DNA of 64,000 bases from Bacteroidales bacterium (GCA_014860575.1 JACZJK010000052.1:1-64000); one strand, 5' to 3'; positions 56,066 to 64,000 are shown, counted from the stretch's first letter. Notes: generated by a model not told the origin, from the letters alone. Numbers and translations are program-made.

Positions 56066-57355
56066 TTAGGTGATAGCATTGCGTCCTAAAGCAAAGTTAT
56101 CATAAGCCTTCGTATGCATGATGTCTGCAAAAATTTCAATTGCAGTATACACTTCCTCAAAAGTATTGTAAAGCGCCACAGGAGCCAACCTGATGATGTT
56201 GGGTGGTCTATAATCGGGAATGATGCCCCAGTCTTTAAGCGCCTTGCAAATCCTTAAAGCTTCGATATGTTCAATGGCAATATGTCCTCCTCTTTGCTCT
56301 GCTTTCAATGGAGTTGCGATCCTGAAACCATCGAAATGTTTCATTATTCTTTCCCTGAACAATGCCACTAGGTAATCGGTGAGCATTAAGGATTGGCGGC
56401 GAATGTTCGTGATGCCGGCTTCCAGCATGATCGTCATCGCGCCTTCAATGGGTGAAGTGCCAAGGATACCTGGCGAAGATATTTGCCAGCGTCCGGCATT
56501 GTCAGCAGGTATAAAGGTGTTGAGCATGTCGAATTGCTTTTCCTTATTGCATCCAAACCAGCCTGCCATCAAAGGGTCCTTGCCGAAATGCTTTTGGTTC
56601 GCATAAAGAAAAGCAGCACAGCCCGGACCGCCATTGAGGTACTTGTAACTGCACCAAATGGCGAAGTCAACCTCCCAATCATCAAAAAAGTGGGGAACAG
56701 CGCCTACTGAGTGGCTGCAATCAAATCCGATTGTAATACTGCGCGAATGGGCAGCTTTGGTGAGTTTTTTCATATCCAGGAGTTGACCGCTCCTATAAAG
56801 TACTGAGGGTAAAAAAACGAGTGCAATTTCATCATTCATTTGTTCAATGATGTCATCTTCGTCAAGCAAACCCTGATTGTTTGCTTTTACAAGAACCAGG
56901 TTTTTTGCAGGATCAACGCCTTTCAGCTTTAGCTGGCCTTGCAGTGCGTAAATATCAGATGGGAAATTTAACTCATCGACAAGTATTTTGACCCTTTTGC
57001 CTTGTGGCTGATAAAAACTGCTTACCAACGCGTGAATATTGATAGTTGTCGTTCCGGTGAGTACAACTTCATCAGACCTGGCTCCAACAAGTTGTGCAGC
57101 CATTGCTCCTATTTCTTCTGCGAACCAGAACCAGGGTCTCTTTCCGTGAAGCCAACCATCAATACCGAGGGTTTTCCACTCATCAAGAACCCTTAGCAAA
57201 GATTTTTCTGCATCAACGGAAAGCAAACCAAGCGAATTCCCATCCAGGTAAATTTTATCTTCAGGAAGATAAAATCTCTGTCGGAAGCTGGAGAGTGTGT
57301 TGTTTCGATCCAGTTCCCTTGCATGATCAATCGTAAGCGAAAAATCAATATTCAT
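56066..57355 (-). CDS. kynU: Kynureninase
   Basis: Kynureninase is a PLP enzyme that splits kynurenine into anthranilate and alanine. The 429-residue protein has YLDGNSLGLL near the start, LVDELNFPSDIYALQG, the FDCSHSVGAVPHFF aspartate loop and the Schiff-base lysine in SYKYLNGGPG (K238). The C-terminus has IIPDYRPPNIIRLAPVALYN. No other kynurenine-pathway gene is in the window, so it stands alone. A TACATTTG box lies upstream. Confidence 0.95.
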   Translation of the reverse strand: MNIDFSLTIDHARELDRNNTLSSFRQRFYLPEDKIYLDGNSLGLLSVDAEKSLLRVLDEWKTLGIDGWLHGKRPWFWFAEEIGAMAAQLVGARSDEVVLTGTTTINIHALVSSFYQPQGKRVKILVDELNFPSDIYALQGQLKLKGVDPAKNLVLVKANNQGLLDEDDIIEQMNDEIALVFLPSVLYRSGQLLDMKKLTKAAHSRSITIGFDCSHSVGAVPHFFDDWEVDFAIWCSYKYLNGGPGCAAFLYANQKHFGKDPLMAGWFGCNKEKQFDMLNTFIPADNAGRWQISSPGILGTSPIEGAMTIMLEAGITNIRRQSLMLTDYLVALFRERIMKHFDGFRIATPLKAEQRGGHIAIEHIEALRICKALKDWGIIPDYRPPNIIRLAPVALYNTFEEVYTAIEIFADIMHTKAYDNFALGRNAIT

Positions 57356-57396
57356 AGCTGATTTATTAAAAATGCAATTTATTGCTTTTGCGACCG

Positions 57397-57404
57397 CAAA
57401 TGTA
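57397..57404 (-). promoter_or_regulatory. Candidate -7 box for kynU
   Basis: TACATTTG on the minus strand fits TAnnTTTG and lies 41 bases before the kynU ATG. No clear -33 box was seen. Confidence 0.45.
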
Positions 57405-57449
57405 GGAAGAATGGAAATTTTTCCGCGTTAAGGGATCGCGAACCCGGAT

Positions 57450-58280
57450 TTAGTCCTCGGTACTAACTGAGAAAGTCTGTCCATCCGGTGTGACTGCCTG
57501 AACCGAAGTTTGGTGGATGAACTCAATGGATAAATCATTGAAGATCGCTGCTTTTTCAATATTCACTACATGTCCGCATTTTTCAACCACCTCAAGTGTC
57601 TGGTTCTTAAACTTTTTTACCCGCTCTCTGATTGGTTCCAGAAACATATGGTCTTGCTCACCCATAACATACAGCACGGGAATGTCAACGTTGTCCTCAT
57701 CCATCTTCTTCAGTTTTGAAGTAAGGCGGCTGGTTAGTTTGAACCAGCGGATAAATTCTTTACGGGCAAGTTTTTGAGCTTCTTTAACAAAAATATTTCT
57801 TGATTCCTGGGCTTCATCGTGCGGCATAATAATAAAAGCAAAAAATCTGTAAAGCCACATAAAGGGCATGATGTTGTGGAATAAGCGCCCCAGTTCTACA
57901 AAAAAGCGGGATTTAAAATTCAGACGGGTAATGGCGCCCACCATGATCATTGATTTCACATATTCTTTGTGAAGATCAGCCAGTTTATGAATGATAATCG
58001 TGCCCAGGGAAACACCAACAAAATGTGCCTGCCTGATGTTGAGGTGATCCAATACTTCAATAATATCAAGCGCGATGGATTCAAATGAGTAAACATTGCG
58101 ATTCATTTCGGGTCCCTGAACAGAACGCCCGTGACCGCGAAGATCAATGAGCAAGAGGTTGAAATGCCTTAAGTATGACTGGATTTGTTTATACCAAACC
58201 ACGGAGCTGCCTCCGGCACCATGGATGAATACCACCCACTCGTTGGAGCTGTCGTTCAAGTATGTTTTATGGTAGAGCAT
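57450..58280 (-). CDS. Alpha/beta hydrolase
   Basis: The 276-residue cytoplasmic protein has HGAGGSSVVWYKQI, the DLRGHGRS loop, the nucleophile in GVSLGT, the acid in GEQDHMF and the histidine in CGHVVNIEKA, so it has a full triad. The ATG at 58280 is preferred over the TTG at 58295, which lies inside the promoter -7 box. The family covers esterases, lactonases and C-C hydrolases; the substrate is unknown. It is adjacent to kynU on the same strand, but 94 bases upstream of it. Confidence 0.87.
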   Translation of the reverse strand: MLYHKTYLNDSSNEWVVFIHGAGGSSVVWYKQIQSYLRHFNLLLIDLRGHGRSVQGPEMNRNVYSFESIALDIIEVLDHLNIRQAHFVGVSLGTIIIHKLADLHKEYVKSMIMVGAITRLNFKSRFFVELGRLFHNIMPFMWLYRFFAFIIMPHDEAQESRNIFVKEAQKLARKEFIRWFKLTSRLTSKLKKMDEDNVDIPVLYVMGEQDHMFLEPIRERVKKFKNQTLEVVEKCGHVVNIEKAAIFNDLSIEFIHQTSVQAVTPDGQTFSVSTED

Positions 58281-58292
58281 ATTTTGAGTGTG

Positions 58293-58300
58293 CAAATTTA
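58293..58300 (-). promoter_or_regulatory. -7 box close to the alpha/beta hydrolase start
   Basis: TAAATTTG on the minus strand fits TAnnTTTG. It ends 12 bases before the ATG at 58280, so the leader would be only a few bases. The TTG at 58295 that opens the longer frame lies inside this box. Confidence 0.55.
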
Positions 58301-58476
58301 GTGCTATTTTTCCATTCTCAGGCTTGATGATTGGATGTTAGCATGAAAGGTAACATGAGATAGCATGGGTAAATACATTCAGAAGGAATCAAGGTTAGAG
58401 CAATTTGCCAGGCATGAGAATCATGCCCCCACCTGCTGATGTTAATTTCAGTGTGGAGTGTGCATGTTGAAATGGT

Positions 58477-58552
58477 TGGAGCGGAAAACGGGATTCGAAC
58501 CCGCGACCCTCAGCTTGGGAAGCTGATGCTCTACCAACTGAGCTACTTCCGC
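58477..58552 (-). tRNA. tRNA-Gly (anticodon CCC)
   Basis: The minus strand reads GCGGAAGTAGCTCAGTTGG and folds into a full cloverleaf. The acceptor is GCGGAAG with TTTCCGC, the anticodon stem TCAGC/GCTGA with loop TTCCCAA, and GGTTCGAATC is the T loop. Discriminator U73 and CCA are encoded. The CCC anticodon reads GGG glycine codons. No terminator was seen, and the gene is not part of a cluster. Confidence 0.93.
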
Positions 58553-58588
58553 AAATGTTATGTTGTTATTAATTCCCCCAGCCTGGAA

Positions 58589-58602
58589 TCCGCCGCGGCG
58601 GA
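58589..58602. repeat. Perfect palindrome TCCGCCGCGGCGGA abutting the tRNA fragment
   Basis: A 14-base perfect palindrome. Degraded relatives are TCCGCCGTGGTGGA at 18243 in dnaE and TCCGACCTGGTGGA at 7493. The tRNA fragment begins at the next base. Confidence 0.65.
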
Positions 58603-58626
58603 CTACCAACTGAGCTACTTCCGCAA
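58603..58626 (-). pseudogene. Truncated copy of the tRNA-Gly 5' end
   Basis: These 24 bases are identical to 58531-58554, the first 22 bases of tRNA-Gly plus two upstream bases, in the same orientation. The copy includes the acceptor 5' strand and most of the D arm, and stops at the palindrome. It cannot fold as a tRNA. It may be a relic of a duplicated tRNA or of an integration event. Confidence 0.8.
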
Positions 58627-58669
58627 TTTGTATCTTCGCATTGGAATAACTATCGCAAAATTAAGAAAA

Positions 58670-59032
58670 ATGACTCCTTTAATACAAACACGCATGAAAA
58701 GTTTCGCTCAGGCATTTTCCGGATTATTATTGGTTTTCAAAACCCAAGTAAATGCCCGTATTCACCTGCTTGCTGCATTGGTTGTTATAATCCTTGGATT
58801 TTATTTCAGGGTAACAACCGAGGAATGGTGTATCCTCATTGTTTGCATTTGCGGCGTCATTGGCTTTGAAGTAATAAACACAGCTATTGAAAGACTGGCC
58901 GATGAAGTATCAGCTACGTATAACAAAAATATTGGAATCGTGAAGGATATTGCAGCCGCCGCTGTGCTTGTGGTTGCCATTAGCGCTGCTGCCATCGGGC
59001 TGTTGATTTTTATTCCGTATCTTGCGCGATAA
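58670..59032 (+). CDS. dgkA: Diacylglycerol kinase family (undecaprenol kinase-like) membrane protein
   Basis: The 120-residue protein has three transmembrane helices and the DgkA signature FEVINTAIERLADEVS. In most bacteria outside Proteobacteria this family phosphorylates undecaprenol, recycling the lipid carrier; the true substrate is not decided by sequence. The start at 58670 is used because the frame further upstream runs through the tRNA-Gly gene. An ATG at 58694 (MKSFAQ) is possible. A TATCTTCG box lies at 58631-58638. Confidence 0.88.
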   Translation: MTPLIQTRMKSFAQAFSGLLLVFKTQVNARIHLLAALVVIILGFYFRVTTEEWCILIVCICGVIGFEVINTAIERLADEVSATYNKNIGIVKDIAAAAVLVVAISAAAIGLLIFIPYLAR

Positions 59033-59044
59033 ATTCATTGCATC

Positions 59045-59902
59045 ATGCTGATAGTTGCCGATAGTGGATCAACCAAAACAGATTGGAGGCTTTTTGACAA
59101 AAGACATGGGGTTCAGGAATTACAAACAATTGGTTTGAACCCATATTTTCTGACAGGAAGCGAAATAAGTTCAGTTCTTGAAAAGGAACTGCATCCTATT
59201 TTAAACAAGGCTGAAGTCAGTGAGGTCTATTTTTATGGGTCGGGCTGCAGCCACGCGGATAAGATCATGGAAATAGAAAATGCGCTTTCTGATTTCTTTT
59301 CGAACGCTAACATTATTGTTGAATCAGACCTCCTTGGAACTGCAAAAGCGCTGTGCGGGAACAAGCTCGGAATTGTTGCAATACTGGGAACAGGGTCAAA
59401 CAGTTGCGTTTACGATGGTGAAAAAATCACAGATCAGTTGCTATCGCTGGGCTATGTTCTTGGTGATGAAGGTAGCGGGGCTGTGCTCGGCAAAAAAGTT
59501 CTGAAGGCTGCTTTATCAGGCAATATGCCTGAATCTTTATTAAAAGATTTTCAGGAAGCATTCTCAATCCGACCCGATGTGGTTCTTCAAAAAATATACC
59601 GCAAGCCTTTTCCGAACCGTTACCTGGCTTCATTTGCACCTTTTGCAACAAAGCACATGGCTGATGCATGGATGAATGCCCTGCTCAAAGAGCATCTTGT
59701 TGATTTTTTCAAAGAAATGGTAATGATTTATGATGGTTATAAAGAATACAATCTGAACCTCACCGGATCACTCGCATGGCATTTGCTTCCACTGATTGAA
59801 GAGCTGTGCAAAAAATATGAAATCCAACTCGGCAAGGTGCTGAAACAACCTATTGATGATCTGTTGAATTATCATCTGAGTCTTTATCAGGCTGGAAAGT
59901 AA
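59045..59902 (+). CDS. BadF/BadG-type ATPase, probable amino-sugar kinase
   Basis: The 285-residue protein has the ASKHA fold: phosphate-1 motif [11 protein letters not shown] at the N-terminus, [17 protein letters not shown] (phosphate-2) and [20 protein letters not shown]. This matches the N-acetylglucosamine/MurNAc kinase-like BadF family, which phosphorylates amino sugars from cell-wall turnover. It follows dgkA by 12 bases. Its last 53 bases overlap the msrB gene on the other strand. Confidence 0.88.
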   Translation: MLIVADSGSTKTDWRLFDKRHGVQELQTIGLNPYFLTGSEISSVLEKELHPILNKAEVSEVYFYGSGCSHADKIMEIENALSDFFSNANIIVESDLLGTAKALCGNKLGIVAILGTGSNSCVYDGEKITDQLLSLGYVLGDEGSGAVLGKKVLKAALSGNMPESLLKDFQEAFSIRPDVVLQKIYRKPFPNRYLASFAPFATKHMADAWMNALLKEHLVDFFKEMVMIYDGYKEYNLNLTGSLAWHLLPLIEELCKKYEIQLGKVLKQPIDDLLNYHLSLYQAGK

Positions 59903-60395
59903 TTGCACCCGAATTAATGCAATAACGCTTTCCGGTTGGCTTCGGACCATCGTCAAAAACATGCCCGAGATGGCCGCCACAATTGGCGCAAAGCACTTCG
60001 GTGCGGATCATACCATGCGTCATATCCTTTTTATATTCAATGCTGCCTTTGCTTGCCGATTCAAAAAAGCTGGGCCAACCACAACCTGATTCAAACTTGG
60101 TATCGGAACGGAACAAAGCTGCCTCGCAACCCGCGCAATGATATACTCCGGATTCAAAATGGTTATCATATTCTCCTGTGAATGGCCTTTCGGTTCCTTT
60201 CTGGCGTAATATATTAAACTGCAGCGGCGTAAGCTTCTCGCGCCATTCGTTTTCTGTTAATTTCAATGGATCGGACATGGTTTTTTGGTTATTTGGATCA
60301 CTTTTATGACTTCGGGCTTGACACGATGCGAGCAGTGGGAAAAGAATAATCAAAGCAAATAAAAACATAGAATAGGGTCTCGGAAGCATAAACAT
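59850..60395 (-). CDS. msrB: MsrB methionine-R-sulfoxide reductase, lipoprotein form
   Basis: MsrB repairs oxidised methionine. The 181-residue precursor has a lipoprotein signal (FPLLASC, C25), so it should act in the envelope. The MsrB fold shows zinc cysteines in CAGC (C87, C90) and CANC (C136, C139), [18 protein letters not shown] and the catalytic cysteine in RYCINS (C159). It is intact. Its 3' end overlaps the sugar kinase gene by 53 bases, convergent. The ATG at 60389 is an alternative start. Confidence 0.95.
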   Translation of the reverse strand: MFMLPRPYSMFLFALIILFPLLASCQARSHKSDPNNQKTMSDPLKLTENEWREKLTPLQFNILRQKGTERPFTGEYDNHFESGVYHCAGCEAALFRSDTKFESGCGWPSFFESASKGSIEYKKDMTHGMIRTEVLCANCGGHLGHVFDDGPKPTGKRYCINSGAITFQPDKDSDDNSTDHQ

Positions 60396-60482
60396 AAACC
60401 TGGATTTTTCTTAATTAACAAATACATACGAAGTTTGTTGAGAGAATTGTTAATTCAAAATGCCTCAAACAAGCTGATTCAT

Positions 60483-60513
60483 TTTGTTACGAACGCATTT
60501 TTGAGTAGGTTTG
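60483..60513 (+). promoter_or_regulatory. Bacteroidota-type promoter for the DUF6265-DUF456-patatin genes
   Basis: TTTG (60483-60486) is followed after 19 bases by TAGGTTTG (60506-60513). Both boxes match consensus. The GTG start is 25 bases downstream. Confidence 0.72.
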
Positions 60514-60538
60514 CAACAAGCAACAAATATTTTACAAA

Positions 60539-61027
60539 GTGAAAAATCTCTCAATCTTATTCACAATTCTTGCAGGCATTTCAGTGATGATGTTTTCAAA
60601 TTGTATAAACCGGCCTTCAGCATCTGATTTAAAATCAGTAAAACGACTGGAAGGCGATTGGGTCAGCACACCTGAGAGCGGCTTTTATGAATCCTGGATA
60701 TTGAAGAATGATAAACAGATGTTTGGGCTGGGATTTTCAATGGATCAAACAGATACGCTCTTTAGCGAACAACTTGAAATATTTGCCAGTGATAGTGGCG
60801 TCTATTACAAAGCGCTGGTTCAAGGGCAGAATGAAGAATTGCCCATGTATTTCAAGCTCACTCATCAGGAGGATGACTCGCTGGTATTTTCAAACCCAGC
60901 GCATGATTTTCCCCGGTTCATTATCTATAAAATTTTCCATGAAGATAGCCTGAGGATTGATGTCCGTGACGGGATCGGAGAAACGTCAAAGGGTTTTCAA
61001 TTGATAATGATAAAAATGGCCTGCTAG
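60539..61027 (+). CDS. DUF6265-like lipoprotein
   Basis: The 162-residue precursor starts at a GTG and has a signal with a lipobox-like MFSNC (C22). The mature part is a single domain with VKRLEGDWVSTP, a conserved-looking YESWILKNDKQMFGLGF and NPAHDFPRFIIYKI, resembling DUF6265. This family looks like a lipocalin-type beta barrel, which is an inference. It begins a three-gene set: DUF456 follows two bases later and patatin overlaps DUF456 by four bases. Confidence 0.72.
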   Translation: MKNLSILFTILAGISVMMFSNCINRPSASDLKSVKRLEGDWVSTPESGFYESWILKNDKQMFGLGFSMDQTDTLFSEQLEIFASDSGVYYKALVQGQNEELPMYFKLTHQEDDSLVFSNPAHDFPRFIIYKIFHEDSLRIDVRDGIGETSKGFQLIMIKMAC

Positions 61028-61029
61028 CT

Positions 61030-61509
61030 ATGGATTTGTTGCTTATTTCAATTGCAGTTATTTTGTTGTTATTAGGGATTGTCGGTTGTTTGGTGCCGAT
61101 GTTGCCCGGCCCTCCCCTATCTTTTGCTGCATTGTTGTTATTGCAATTCACTTCGCATTCACCATTTACTGAAGAATTCCTTATCATGTGGGGTCTTATC
61201 ACTGCAGCTGTCACCGCAGTTGACTACTGGGTTCCTATATATGGTACAAAAAAACTTGGGGGAACCAAATGGGGTGTTTGGGGAGCCGCCATCGGGCTGA
61301 TTATTGGCTTGTTTGTTTTTCCACCTTTCGGGATCATTACGGGCCCCCTGATCGGAGCGTTGCTGGGAGAATTAATTGCCGGTCAGGAATTTTCACGGGC
61401 GCTGAGATCAGCGCTTGGAACATTCGTTGGTTTTGTTGCCGGAACCATCATGAAACTTGTTGTATCGCTTATTCTTAGTTATCACTTTATCATAAACTTA
61501 CGAACATGA
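61030..61509 (+). CDS. DUF456 membrane protein
   Basis: The 159-residue protein is nearly all transmembrane, with glycine-rich helices typical of DUF456: LLLLGIVGCLVPMLPGPPLS, GTKWGVWGAAIGLIIG, FPPFGIITGPLIGALLGELI. Function unknown; small membrane-associated roles have been suggested for the family. The stop overlaps the patatin start in ATGA. An ATG at 61079 in another frame was dismissed. Confidence 0.87.
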   Translation: MDLLLISIAVILLLLGIVGCLVPMLPGPPLSFAALLLLQFTSHSPFTEEFLIMWGLITAAVTAVDYWVPIYGTKKLGGTKWGVWGAAIGLIIGLFVFPPFGIITGPLIGALLGELIAGQEFSRALRSALGTFVGFVAGTIMKLVVSLILSYHFIINLRT

Positions 61510-62297
61510 GAAAATATAAATTAGGCATTGTATTAAGTGGTGGTGGCGCCAGAGGCATTGCGCACCTTGGAGTGCTTGATGCCCTTCACAAGCATGGAAT
61601 TGAACCCGAAGTGGTTTCCGGGTCAAGTATTGGTGCCATTGTTGGTTGCTTCTATGCTGCTGGCGTTGAACCGTCATTTATCCTTGATGAAATTAAAAAG
61701 GAGAAACTGACCAGATTTTTTTCCTGGAGCTTTCCGTTGAGTGGCTTTCTTGATCTTGACTACATGCAGGAATGGTTTGCCAAGCATATCAGTGAAGACA
61801 ATTTCAGAGCGCTCAAAAAGCCGTTTTTCATCTCAGTTACTAACCTTAACTCCGGTAAAAATGAGATAATCAACGAAGGACCTCTATTTGATTTTGTTAT
61901 TGCATCTTCTACAATTCCGTTAATATTCAAGCCGCGGATTATCAACAATAATACTTATGTTGATGGTGGCATTCTCAATAATATGCCTGCCATTGCAATA
62001 CGGGATTTTTGTGATACAATCATTGGAGTTAATATCAATCACAGCGGACCACTTGAGAAAATTCATGGAATGAAAGAGATCGTTGAAAGATCCCTTCGGC
62101 TTGCGATTGAAAGCAACATAAAAGAGAATATGAGAGTTTGCGATATAATGATTCAACCGGAAGAAATGAAAGGAATAAGCACCTTCGAATTTCGCAGGGC
62201 CGATGAGATTTACCAGATTGGTTTTGATGCTACCGAGGAAATGATGCCGGAAATTCGTAACAAACTTGGCCAAAGTCATTCAGAGATTTCCATTTAA
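61506..62297 (+). CDS. Patatin-like phospholipase
   Basis: The 263-residue protein has the patatin motifs: oxyanion glycine loop SGGGARGIAHLG (residues 11-22), nucleophile in GSSIG (S41) and catalytic aspartate in VDGGILNN (about residue 156). These give a Ser-Asp dyad. It has no signal, so it is cytoplasmic or membrane-associated and may hydrolyse membrane lipids. It is coupled to the DUF456 membrane protein by a four-base overlap. Confidence 0.92.
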   Translation: MRKYKLGIVLSGGGARGIAHLGVLDALHKHGIEPEVVSGSSIGAIVGCFYAAGVEPSFILDEIKKEKLTRFFSWSFPLSGFLDLDYMQEWFAKHISEDNFRALKKPFFISVTNLNSGKNEIINEGPLFDFVIASSTIPLIFKPRIINNNTYVDGGILNNMPAIAIRDFCDTIIGVNINHSGPLEKIHGMKEIVERSLRLAIESNIKENMRVCDIMIQPEEMKGISTFEFRRADEIYQIGFDATEEMMPEIRNKLGQSHSEISI

Positions 62298-62309
62298 TTC
62301 CCATGAAGA

Positions 62310-63386
62310 TCAGCTCTTCAAGTCGGCAATAAATTTAATCGTATCTACTCCATCAGCGTAATCCTCAAGCCCGGGTTGCTGGGTTTGACCAAAAGCAATC
62401 GTAGCAAACGGCAGTTTCATCTCACTTACAATACATTGGATCTGATCCTGGCATTCCTCAAGGTTTTGAACCAATTCATCCAGACTTTCATAAAACTCAT
62501 AATTGAGCGTGGCCACCGGTGATGCAATTGCAGTTGAGTTTTTCAGGATCAAAAAACCATTATCAAGGAAAACACCCTGTTGCAAGTTGTACAATGCCAT
62601 GTTATGCTTATAATTGTTCATATACGGTTCATGCTCCTTAACATAAGAAGATGCTTCAAAAGCCTTGATTAAGTTTGAAAAATTGTACCCTACAGGTACT
62701 AACAACTTTGAAATATTCCTGCAACCCAGCCCGAAATACAAAAAAACATCTTTTGCAAGTGCATCAAGCTGGTCTTGGGTTTCGTTTCCGAACAACACCG
62801 CCAAACCATTGCGGTTATTCCTGAAAATATGCGGCAAGCTGCTATAGTGATATTCAAAATACCGCAAGGTGTTATTACTGCCGGTGGCGATGATTGCTGT
62901 TGCATTTGCAATCGGTTCGCTAGTAAATTCAATTCTATCTTCAAATGAATTATCAATAGCAGACAAGATTTTCGCCAGTGCCGGAAGCAGGTAAGGATCA
63001 TCGGAAGATAACTTTCCTGTAAAATTGGCTCCCGACATCAATACGCACAAAAAATCATGAAATCCCACTGCCGGGATATTTCCAGCCATAATCACACCAA
63101 TTCTGATTCTTCGTTCTTCTGATGGTTCAATAATCTGGTACTGGTTTAACCATAAGTTCAGGTTCTGCTCCGTAAGCATCTGACCAATTGCTTGAATGGC
63201 ATGTTCAATATGCTTTTTGGTGAACCAGGGATTATGCTCCAATGATTGCTCAATGCTGTCATTAAGAATCTTGTGCATGCCTGAATATTTACCCGCCTGT
63301 TTTGGTTCTTCCTGCAATTGAAAATGTTCGGTGATAAATTCACCAAGTAAGGTAAAGGCCTTTATGTTTTGATTGTGGTCTGACAT
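62310..63386 (-). CDS. LuxC-like acyl-CoA reductase
   Basis: The 358-residue protein resembles the acyl-CoA reductase (LuxC) family: GVIMAGNIPAVGFHDFLCVL, NFTGKLSSDDPYLLPALAK, the NRNGLAVLFGNET region and YFGLGCRNISKLLVP with the likely catalytic cysteine. The family reduces fatty acyl-CoA to aldehyde. In Bacteroidota it often lies next to serC, as here (divergent); the link to serine biosynthesis is unknown. Confidence 0.83.
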   Translation of the reverse strand: MSDHNQNIKAFTLLGEFITEHFQLQEEPKQAGKYSGMHKILNDSIEQSLEHNPWFTKKHIEHAIQAIGQMLTEQNLNLWLNQYQIIEPSEERRIRIGVIMAGNIPAVGFHDFLCVLMSGANFTGKLSSDDPYLLPALAKILSAIDNSFEDRIEFTSEPIANATAIIATGSNNTLRYFEYHYSSLPHIFRNNRNGLAVLFGNETQDQLDALAKDVFLYFGLGCRNISKLLVPVGYNFSNLIKAFEASSYVKEHEPYMNNYKHNMALYNLQQGVFLDNGFLILKNSTAIASPVATLNYEFYESLDELVQNLEECQDQIQCIVSEMKLPFATIAFGQTQQPGLEDYADGVDTIKFIADLKS

Positions 63387-63417
63387 TGCAATGAACCCGT
63401 TATAATTGTTTTGCTTG

Positions 63418-63425
63418 CAAAGCTA
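63418..63425 (-). promoter_or_regulatory. Candidate -7 box for the acyl-CoA reductase gene
   Basis: TAGCTTTG on the minus strand fits TAnnTTTG and lies 31 bases before the ATG. No properly spaced -33 box was seen. Confidence 0.45.
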
Positions 63426-63595
63426 AGCATCATGAGCCAAAGCGCTTACATTTATTATCCTGGAATATGGCTGGCTGAAAAGAATTATCTTTTGAAGTTC
63501 CAATCGGTATTCACAGAAAACATATATTTTTGCTTATGGTTTGAAACGGCTAAAAAGCTCACATACATTTATAAACCCTTAATTTTTATTAGTCA

Positions 63596-64000
63596 TGAAG
63601 AAACATAATTTTAATGCCGGGCCTTCAATCTTACCGCGCATCGCCATCGAAAACACTGCTAATGCAATTCTTGATCTTAACGGCAGTGGACTTTCCATTC
63701 TTGAGATCTCACATCGCAGTAAGGATTTTCAGGCCATTATTGATGAAGCAGTAGCCTTATTCAAAGAATTGTTGAATATTCCTGAAGGCTATCATGTGCT
63801 TTTCCTGGGTGGTGGTGCAAGCATACAATTCTGCATGCTGCCTTACAACCTGATGAAAACCAAAGCTGCCTACCTCGAAACCGGTGTTTGGGCGAAAAAA
63901 GCAATAAAAGAAGCCAAACTTTTCGGAGAAGTGAAGGTGGTTGGTTCGTCATCTGACAAGAATTTCAACTACATACCAAAGAATTATGAGATCCCGGCTG
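63596..64000 (+). CDS. serC: Phosphoserine aminotransferase (3' end outside window)
   Basis: SerC is a PLP enzyme that transaminates 3-phosphohydroxypyruvate in serine synthesis, and the analogous step in pyridoxal-phosphate synthesis. The 135 visible residues start [20 protein letters not shown] and contain [14 protein letters not shown] and [19 protein letters not shown], which are conserved in SerC. The frame is open to the window edge. The ATG at 63596 follows a TAATTTTT-like box. It is divergent from the acyl-CoA reductase gene. Confidence 0.93.

Noticed and set aside
58477-58626. An integrated mobile element at the tRNA-Gly gene
   Set aside because: There is no integrase, and the two tRNA-derived repeats are only 72 bases apart, so no element lies between them; at most this is a scar.
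58439-59032. A 197-residue start for dgkA
   Set aside because: The first 77 codons run through the tRNA-Gly gene and its fragment. The DgkA family starts near 58670.

Overview
The window is chromosomal DNA of a free-living-type member of the Bacteroidota, probably Bacteroidales or a near relative. Four things point there: promoter -7 boxes of the TAnnTTTG type with few Shine-Dalgarno sequences; Bacteroidota-restricted families (DUF3276, DUF5683, DUF4835, the long NusB and the Bacteroidota form of RNA polymerase omega); a secreted protease with a C-terminal type IX secretion (Por) tail; and gene orders typical of the phylum. No phage, plasmid, IS element, CRISPR array or rRNA was seen. There is one tRNA, tRNA-Gly(CCC), beside a 24-base fragment of itself.

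Layout. 1-5720: a truncated M14 carboxypeptidase-like gene, an exported DsbA-like protein and hflK-hflC. 6083-12483 (minus): M48 protease, lepB, dapB, DUF5683, parB and parA, a block usual in the phylum. 12675-16832: a DUF3276 PUR-type protein divergent from nusB-DUF1573-yajC-ybbR-coaE. 16865-23420 (minus): two unknown small proteins, a short-type DnaE polymerase and an S9 peptidase. 23655-26883: an oligopeptide-binding lipoprotein, a DUF6913-like protein and dapA. 26966-30354: a large T9SS-exported M14 peptidase facing an unknown multi-pass membrane protein. 30468-36476: bamD-rpoZ-coaBC-DUF4835-recN-fabI. 36547-40210: etfB-etfA-acyl-CoA dehydrogenase. 40218-47032: clpC divergent from gyrA, then a TPR protein. 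47322-51106: an SRPBCC gene broken by one in-frame TGA, a PagL-like outer-membrane protein, two unknowns and an EamA transporter. 51167-58280: mtaB, an lgt-like gene, an inositol-phosphatase gene, an NfeD-type protease, kynureninase and an alpha/beta hydrolase. 58477-64000: tRNA-Gly and its fragment, dgkA, a BadF-type sugar kinase, msrB, DUF6265, DUF456, patatin, an acyl-CoA reductase, and the start of serC.

The genes form a mainly housekeeping set: envelope biogenesis (lepB, bamD, lgt, yajC, dgkA, fabI), cell-wall precursor and lysine synthesis (dapA, dapB), coenzyme A synthesis (coaBC, coaE), chromosome upkeep (parAB, gyrA, recN, dnaE), protein quality control (hflKC, clpC, M48, nfeD) and electron-transfer flavoprotein-linked fatty-acid or amino-acid oxidation.

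I did not find a convincing new multi-gene system. The most unusual signals are at DNA level. A family of degenerate, text-like repeats and palindromes fills several intergenic gaps, and has also entered the dnaE reading frame twice without breaking it. One palindrome of the same kind abuts the truncated tRNA-Gly copy. Several genes have a promoter -7 box only a few bases before the start codon, which suggests leaderless mRNAs. One conserved-looking gene carries a single TGG-to-TGA change.
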